A stretch of DNA of 64,000 nucleotides from Gigaspora rosea (lineage: Eukaryota; Glomeromycota; Glomeromycetes; Diversisporales; Gigasporaceae). Below the pieces are notes generated by a model that worked only from the letters and a program-made list of their open reading frames with translations, was not told the origin of the DNA and ran no database searches. The stretch spans positions 86,801 to 150,800 of the forward strand of contig QKWP01000800.1 of assembly GCA_003550325.1 (NCBI GenBank). The letters run 5' to 3'. Made by a program: the position numbers and the translations under genes. Numbering within the stretch: the stretch's first letter is position 1; each line of letters starts with the position of its first letter. This document shows positions 58,367 through 64,000 of the stretch, piece by piece.

Positions 58367-58774
58367 TAATAGTAACCCATTTTATATTTGCCTGTTATGT
58401 AAAAATTTCGATCAATAGTGCACGAACAAATTTGACGCGATAACAAATAAAAATAAAATGATCCTACGCGAGTTATTTAAAAGCAAAATTATCTATCTCC
58501 ACGTAATTAAAAACTTGTAATGTTTCCTTTTTAAAACCTGCATTATAATACTATAATACCGTTAATAAAATAATAGTTAACACGTTACATAATCAAGTTT
58601 ATTATATTGTCAACCACAGCAATAGTCGTTTCAACTATAAGGTGTAGAAGTCTAATTGAATAGTACCAATTTATTAATACCATTTAATATTCAATATTAC
58701 TTAATATTACAATATTACTTAATATTACAATTTTACATACTCGCTTTATTTTATTCCTCTAGTAGTTATATAAA

Positions 58775-60553
58775 ATGCAACAAGTTTCTGCTAATAAACA
58801 TGATAAAGATAGTCAACGTAAAACAATCCTCGTGGCACTTAATGAGTACAAAAATTATCCCACTAATTTTAAACGTCCCAATGTAAGCACTATTGCAGAA
58901 AGCTATGGAATTCCTAGAACCACTTTTCGCCACGCAATAAAAAATGATAGCCCGCCTAATCGTCGGGGCCCACCTACTATTTTAAATGAGCATGAAGAAA
59001 ACCAGCTCGTCGGATATTGCATTAACATGCAAAAGCTTGGGTTTGGTTTAACCCGGTCCGGTGTCAACCATTGTGTAATGGAAATAATGCGAAAAAACAA
59101 AAGGCCACATCCATTTGCTGATAATGGGCCAGGTCGGGATTGGTGGACCCGTTTTATGAAAGATCATCCTGAGCTTTCATTTTGCGTTCCCCAAGAGTTG
59201 TCCGAAGCTCGGGCACAAAGAGCAAACCCAGTTATTGTTAGAGACCATTTTAATAAACTCAAACAAATAATTGATGAAAATTCACTTACCGCCATGCAAA
59301 TTTGGAACATGGATGAAACTGGGTTTGTTCTTGTGCCCAAGTTGGAAAAGGTCATCGCAAAAAAAGGTGCACGTCAAGTCCATAAAGTTGCGCATGGAAA
59401 TTCACACGAACATATTTCTGTTGCCCCCACAATCTCAGCTGCCGGGTCGTACATTCCACCTTTAATTATTTACAAAGGTGTTCGTGTAATTCCTGGATTG
59501 TTAGAAGGTGCACCTCCAGGAACTGTAATGGGTTTCACAAGTACTGGATATATGCGCGAAGACCTATTCCAAATGTTCCTTACCCATTTTAACAACTCAA
59601 TTCCGCCTACCCGTCCAGTTCTACTAATTCTTGATGGCCACAAAAGCCATATAAGCTACATGTGTGTTGATTTTTGCCGTAAAAATGGAATTCTTCTTTA
59701 TGCGCTTCCGCCCCATACGACGCACATTTTACAGCCTTCTGAAATTCCTTTCGCCAAATTAAAAAACGAATATGCAAAGGAATGTGACAAATACAAAAAC
59801 CATAATAATGGCAAAATAGTAACAAAACATACCTTCGCGAAAGTTTTGGGGCCAGCTTTTCTCGAAACCTATACACCATTAGCCATTCGTAACGCCTACA
59901 AAACTACAGGAATATGGCCCTTTAATCCTGAAGCTATTAGTTCAGAACGCTTGGACCCTTCCTTGACAACAGAACGATTTGATATTGTACCTTCAAATAG
60001 CCAACCACCTTCGTTATCCTCAGATAGTCAACCTCCCACACAATTGAATGAGTCGCTTTTACAATTGCCTACCCACCCGTATCATCTTCGCCTTACGCGT
60101 TCAAATGCTCTCCTGTTAGAAAAAGAAAACGAGATTCTTTTAAGTGACAATAATTTTCTTAAAAATGAAAATGAAATATTAAAACTTCAATTTGCAGCAA
60201 TGAAAGAAGAATTAGAAACTTATAAGAATCCAGGAACATGCTCTCTACGTTCTGCTCTCAAGTACCCGGTTCCTCAGACTTTACATGCCGAAGCACAAAA
60301 GGATCCCTTAGATCCACACGAATCCGAGTTACCGTTCCCTAAAAAAAGAAAAACACTTCCATTTTCGCGGCTTCTTACTTCTGAAGAAAGTTGGCAACAG
60401 CTAAAAATGGCAAACGAAGAAGCGACCAAAAAGATCGAAGAATCTAATCGGAAAAAGGAATTAGCGATTCAAAAAAAAGAAGAACGAGAACGAAAAAAAC
60501 AAGAAAGAGAGGAACAGAAAAAAAAGAAAACAGCAAAAACAAAAGGGAAGTAG
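58775..60553 (+). CDS. pogo/Tigger-type transposase (DDE_1), full length
   Basis: 592 residues without a stop. Residues 12-56 form a Psq-like helix-turn-helix (VSTIAESYGIPRTTF), and 68-135 a CENP-B-type second DNA-binding domain (GRDWWTRFMKDHPELS). The DDE_1 core has NMDETGF (Asp180), LILDGHKSH (Asp287) and LQPSEIPFAKLK, where Glu323 sits at the third acidic position that is normally Asp in QPLDV; 35 residues separate it from Asp287. YKTTGIWPFNPEAI (375-388) is the usual end of the core. Then come a coiled coil (445-484), a nuclear signal-like PKKRK (522-526) and a Lys/Glu-rich helix to the end. An upstream Met in another frame (58656) is not relevant. It would act in the nucleus on the element's TIRs. 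Intact length and TIRs suggest recent activity; transcription is unknown. Confidence 0.92.
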   Translation: MQQVSANKHDKDSQRKTILVALNEYKNYPTNFKRPNVSTIAESYGIPRTTFRHAIKNDSPPNRRGPPTILNEHEENQLVGYCINMQKLGFGLTRSGVNHCVMEIMRKNKRPHPFADNGPGRDWWTRFMKDHPELSFCVPQELSEARAQRANPVIVRDHFNKLKQIIDENSLTAMQIWNMDETGFVLVPKLEKVIAKKGARQVHKVAHGNSHEHISVAPTISAAGSYIPPLIIYKGVRVIPGLLEGAPPGTVMGFTSTGYMREDLFQMFLTHFNNSIPPTRPVLLILDGHKSHISYMCVDFCRKNGILLYALPPHTTHILQPSEIPFAKLKNEYAKECDKYKNHNNGKIVTKHTFAKVLGPAFLETYTPLAIRNAYKTTGIWPFNPEAISSERLDPSLTTERFDIVPSNSQPPSLSSDSQPPTQLNESLLQLPTHPYHLRLTRSNALLLEKENEILLSDNNFLKNENEILKLQFAAMKEELETYKNPGTCSLRSALKYPVPQTLHAEAQKDPLDPHESELPFPKKRKTLPFSRLLTSEESWQQLKMANEEATKKIEESNRKKELAIQKKEERERKKQEREEQKKKKTAKTKGK

Positions 60554-61330
60554 TACCGTATATCACGGCTAAACTACTCTCTCTTGTGGAATCTTACAGT
60601 TTTAACTTGTGCGTCTTATAGCTGTATAGTGTACAACTGTTGTACTACTATGCTAAATACTGTATTGCTGTATTGGTAATAACAATACAATAAATACCTA
60701 ATAAAAGTTATTTAGACATGCTGTTGAGAATTCTGCAAGGGTGAGTGGTTTGACCTGTGAAATACGGTAAAATACAATAAAAAAAATTTTTTTTTGAAAT
60801 TGGCCACAATACCCCCTCCCCCTAAAATCCGATTGTTACATTCTCTTTGCATACTAATTATTTATGTCTAAAAATGTATATGGTATGAAGATCTTTTTTA
60901 TAGTATTCTATTTTATATCGAGTATAGTTCAAATAGCAACTACTATATAAAAATCTACATGCTTGGCAAAAAAGTTTTACTAGTAGAAACTTTAACCTGG
61001 CCACAATACCCCTATCTCCCTTATACTATATTAAAATTTTACTATTATAAAACATGCGTTTTATTATATATTATAAAATTTTAGTCAAATTTGGTTGCAA
61101 CTATAAAAAGTTTTATTAGTAGCATGTTTTCAATTTCTATATAAATCTCATTGTACTATGAAAATCATATGATAAATGTTCTATATACCCCTACTTTTAA
61201 GTAGCTACCCAAAGGTTCTACACTAGTGCTATATCTACAACCTATATACTAATATAGTCTATTTAAACTCTCTAATTATTACCACCTGACAGTTTGTTTT
61301 GTATTACTAGAACACAGTTTCAGATTAGTT

Positions 61331-61790
61331 TCTGAAATTTAATTTTAAAATAGTTGTGGGCTGCAACTAAATAAAAAAAAATAGTTGCGAATTATAAGAA
61401 TTTATACAAATTTAGTTACATATATAAGTATTTAATCAAAATTTATAAGTAAAATTTGCAAATTTATGTGTAGAATTGCATATTGACTTCAGATTTTAGT
61501 TGCAAAAATTTAAAATTTGTTGCAGTCTGCAGACTCCACAACCCAATTTCAGACACAGTTACAGATTCTTTCTGTTCTCTTAAAACTAGTTTATTCTTGT
61601 AGAAAAGTGCATCAACAAAAATATATATGTTTAACCTTTTATATATTTTTATGTTATATAAAAAAATATAAAATTTTATAAAATTTAATATAAAACTATA
61701 TAAAGTTTAAGTATATAAAAAATTGTAAATTTATATAAAATTTTATATAAATTTATAATTTTGTTATATATCCTAAATAAACAAAAAATT
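61331..61790. other. AT-rich spacer
   Basis: (TATAAAATTT)n-like sequence at 61650-61780; no gene. Confidence 0.4.
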
Positions 61791-61805
61791 TATACAAAAA
61801 AATAT

Positions 61806-62318
61806 ATATATATTTTTTTTCTTTAATAGTTTTGTCAGTATTACTTTCTTGGTGACTTATAATGACTGTAGTTATCATTTTAATTTTCACTGATTGTAAT
61901 ACAACTTCCCCTGGCTTGCTTTTTATACTGCCCAGAAGCAACCTGTCATACCGATCGCCATAGTGGCTGGAAATCTTTCACAGCCAATTTTTAGACTGCT
62001 TGTGCTATGAGTTCATATAGTATTTTATAATATCCAGACTTAGGCCTCATATTATGTCTTGTGACTTCGATTATTCCAAATTAGGGTTCTGGCACAGACC
62101 TCATCGCCATAGTCATAATTGCAGATTACTGCCCATTCTAGGAATTAAGTTTCTCGATTGACATTTCGGGTCCCTATATCTTGCGGTGTTTCAGTTCCAT
62201 AGTTTAGTCTAGCCCAGCTGGCTTTTTTACAATTGCTACTACTTGGATTGAACCAGCAAATTTGCGATTTGCAACTTTGAAGCATAACCGCTATGCTATC
62301 AGACCCAAGATCAATGAA
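61806..62318 (-). mobile_element. SINE with tRNA-like head (513 bp)
   Basis: Perfect 15-bp duplication TATACAAAAAAATAT at 61791-61805 and 62319-62333. On the minus strand the head GATAGCATAGCGGTTATGC (A box-like) and GGTTCAATCC (B box-like) is followed by a GC-richer body and an A-rich tail. The 62-codon frame at 61753-61941 is a shadow. Confidence 0.85.
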
Positions 62319-62466
62319 TATACAAAAAAATATTAAGGTTTTTATAAAACTTTAATATTGTAAAAAAATTATGAAAGTTTACAAAAGTATATAAAAGCTA
62401 AAATAATGTGCAGGTATTATAGCTAATAAATAAAATTTATTTTAATAATAAATTAGTATTTAGATC

Positions 62467-63438
62467 TATCCCTTAAACTATCTAGCGGGCAAATTTGCTT
62501 GCTAAAAATGTTTTTTATTAATTTTTGTATTCCCACACCCAATTTTACTAAGCTTATTCCCCTACTTTAGTAAGCTAGAATTAAAGTTTGCCGTACAACC
62601 AATTGCCTCTTATCCCACAGCATCTTTTATGCACTATGATGCAATATCAGGTAATGTAATAAACTTTCACATAATCGTCCTGTATAAAATCACTACTGCT
62701 TCAAAAAAAAAATGTTTTCAAAAGCTTTGTTATATAAAAATTCATTATTTGCAAGTTTGTCATCATTTCTTCTTGACAATGAGAAAATATATGCTGATGA
62801 TGACGATGAATATATAAAGCTAATATTAGCTAAAAAAAATTTTTTTTAAAAAATTGGGCGGGTGGGTGAAGTGGTTTTATGGGTCAAAAATAATAAATAA
62901 AGAATTTATTGGACCCTTTTTTTTTTAAATTGCTTTATTTTTTTTTTATATGATTTAATTTAAATGTATCACATTAAATTAACAATTTATAATATCTTGA
63001 TATTGTAAGCTTTTGATAATTGAAATTCTTAAGCATTAAATTTTGACCAAAAAATTGATGATCATAAAATTCGATTTAGTACTATCAGGACCTGATTTTC
63101 AATGATATTGATAAAAATTGAAAGGTCATAATCCTACAATTAACTTCATTTAAGCAGCTTGTACTTTGATCTGTTTGGAAGATCCAAAATTTTGGATCAA
63201 AACCAAAATTTATGGTATCAATGTTATATATTTCGAGAAGCTTGAATTTGCATCTTTTGTTTTTGTTACATGACATGCATCATTATTTGAATTGAGTAGT
63301 GCATTACATAATCTGAACCTTCGGGAGCTGTCTTAGTCATTTTAAATAATAATTTGCAAAAATTTTTTCACACTATAAAATCTTTTAGTAATTTTTAGCG
63401 GGCAAATTTGTCTGCAAAACCAGACGGTTTAAGGGATA
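62467..63438. mobile_element. TIR element with GCGGGCAAATTTG motif (972 bp)
   Basis: TATCCCTTAAACTATCTAG and, reversed, TATCCCTTAAACCGTCTGG form the ends. GCGGGCAAATTTGCTTGC (62485) and GCGGGCAAATTTGTCTGC (63399) lie just inside, each next to TTTTTAG/CTAAAAA. No transposase; the short frames inside are unsupported. Ends are related to 12580 and 16938. Confidence 0.65.
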
Positions 63439-63599
63439 ATCTATTAATTCAAATAATTTAGATTAAATACAGATATTTGTATTTGTTAATCTTAATTGTA
63501 TTAAGTATATTGTTTATTTTTTAAGTTAAAGTCCGTCACTATGGGTGAGAGTCTTTTTATTTAACTATGTGGACCTCAGAAACCTTTATGGGCTCCTGA

Positions 63600-64000
63600 C
63601 ATTTGTTACATAAATGAGAGTACAACTAGCCACACATACAACATTTGGTTATTAATTTAAGTAGTTCACCTAAAGGTTCTATACTAACTGCATACCTGCA
63701 ACCCAACTAGGAAATTGCCTATTTAAACCTCTGATCCAAGCTTTGCCTGCCAGCCCACTTGTATTACCAGATCAGCACTCCAGTATATTAGCTAGTCAAG
63801 AACAGCCCCAGATGCCAACAAACCCTTTCTTAGAACTAGTTTATTCTCACAAAAACTTGGTAGAGCAGTCCCTGTCCTATACAAGTATTACCTACATTTC
63901 GGTAACTAATATATTTACTGAGGCGAACAACTTGCAATTAGGGATACCCTGCAACTGCTACTATTACCTACTTCTGCCCTCGTAAGGTTCGTTCTGACCT
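63600..64000 (-). mobile_element. SINE tail fragment, continuing past the window
   Basis: GAGTACAACTAGCCACAC, ACCTAAAGGTTCTATACT, ACCTGCAACCCAACTA and CTATTTAAACCTCTGATCC follow, in order, the complement of the 42050-42260 SINE segment. GC content is higher than the surroundings. The frame at 63743-63985 is not a gene. Confidence 0.65.

Larger units (their letters stand above)
57862..61025 (+). mobile_element. Complete-looking pogo/Tigger-type DNA transposon (about 3164 bp)
   Basis: Termini TATAAGGGTGATGGGGG and TATAAGGGAGATAGGGG, then TATTGTGGCCAG on both sides; TA at the outer edge is the expected target. GGGGTATTGTGGCCA is repeated just inside each end (about 57891 and, reversed, 60801), like transposase-binding subterminal sites. 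It contains a full-length transposase gene. Confidence 0.8.
57529..61196. mobile_element. TTAA-flanked MITE hosting a pogo element
   Basis: TTAA at 57525-57528 and 61197-61200. Ends are GGGTAGGGGTACGTAGATC and AAGTAGGGGTATATAGAAC, then CATTTATCATATGATTTT on both sides. Same family as 14661-15034. Without the nested pogo element it is about 500 bp. Confidence 0.75.
57505..61330 (-). mobile_element. SINE 3' remnant, split by nested elements
   Basis: CAACATTTGGTTGCCTATTTAA (57508-57528) and AGTAGCTACCCAAAGGTTCTA (61201 on) join to sequence homologous to 63626-63700 and to the complement of 42050-42170 (SINE tail). The TTAA element at 57529-61196 interrupts it. Confidence 0.55.

Overview
This is a eukaryotic, very AT-rich, repeat-dominated nuclear window. 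It looks like an arbuscular mycorrhizal fungus (Glomeromycotina, Rhizophagus-like). The reasons are: two ordinary genes in a sea of decayed transposons; short (77-103 nt) GT-AG introns; TTAGGG-type telomere-like motifs; a pogo/Tigger transposase; and a broken member of a multi-copy protein family that I recall as typical of these fungi. The assignment is an inference; no ribosomal or mitochondrial marker is present. One 125-N assembly gap lies at 39276-39400.

Only three coding regions look intact. (1) 23152-24432 (-) is a single-exon alpha-1,3-fucosyltransferase-type GT10 enzyme with a type II membrane anchor. (2) 48297-51291 (-) is a nine-exon carotenoid oxygenase (RPE65/CCD family); the exons I chained total 1743 nt, giving 580 residues, with all four iron-binding His positions present. 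(3) 58775-60553 (+) is a 592-residue pogo-type transposase inside an element with matching termini. Broken genes are a BED-finger hAT transposase (1-2015), retroelement gag-like pieces (5434-8340), a member of the multi-copy family (10105-12395), an Asn/Lys-rich unknown (13669-14460) and another unknown (29090-29680).

Layout. 1-4.6 kb: hAT pseudogene, a 15-bp tandem repeat and a purine-rich ~127-bp satellite. 4.6-13.4 kb: two same-orientation LTRs bracketing a nest of insertions. 14.4-22.7 kb: palindromic and inverted-repeat elements. 23-24.4 kb: GT10 gene. 25.9-28.6 kb: TA-flanked MITEs. 33-34.5 kb: ~300-bp satellite. 35-42.4 kb: nested hAT-like elements, a satellite of alternating palindromes and two tRNA-headed SINEs. 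46-48.1 kb: small elements. 48.3-51.3 kb: carotenoid oxygenase with a TTAA-flanked element in intron 1. 52-57.4 kb: MITEs. 57.5-61.3 kb: pogo element inside a TTAA element inside SINE-derived sequence. 61.8-64 kb: two more SINE-type sequences and a TIR element.

The most interesting pattern is a set of about ten non-autonomous hAT-like elements. They share short CAG/TAG...TTG-type ends and, in most, an 8-bp (or near 8-bp) target duplication. Each carries its own short motif iterated at the ends. Many nested insertions could be delimited exactly because the interrupted element or gene can be read on both sides.
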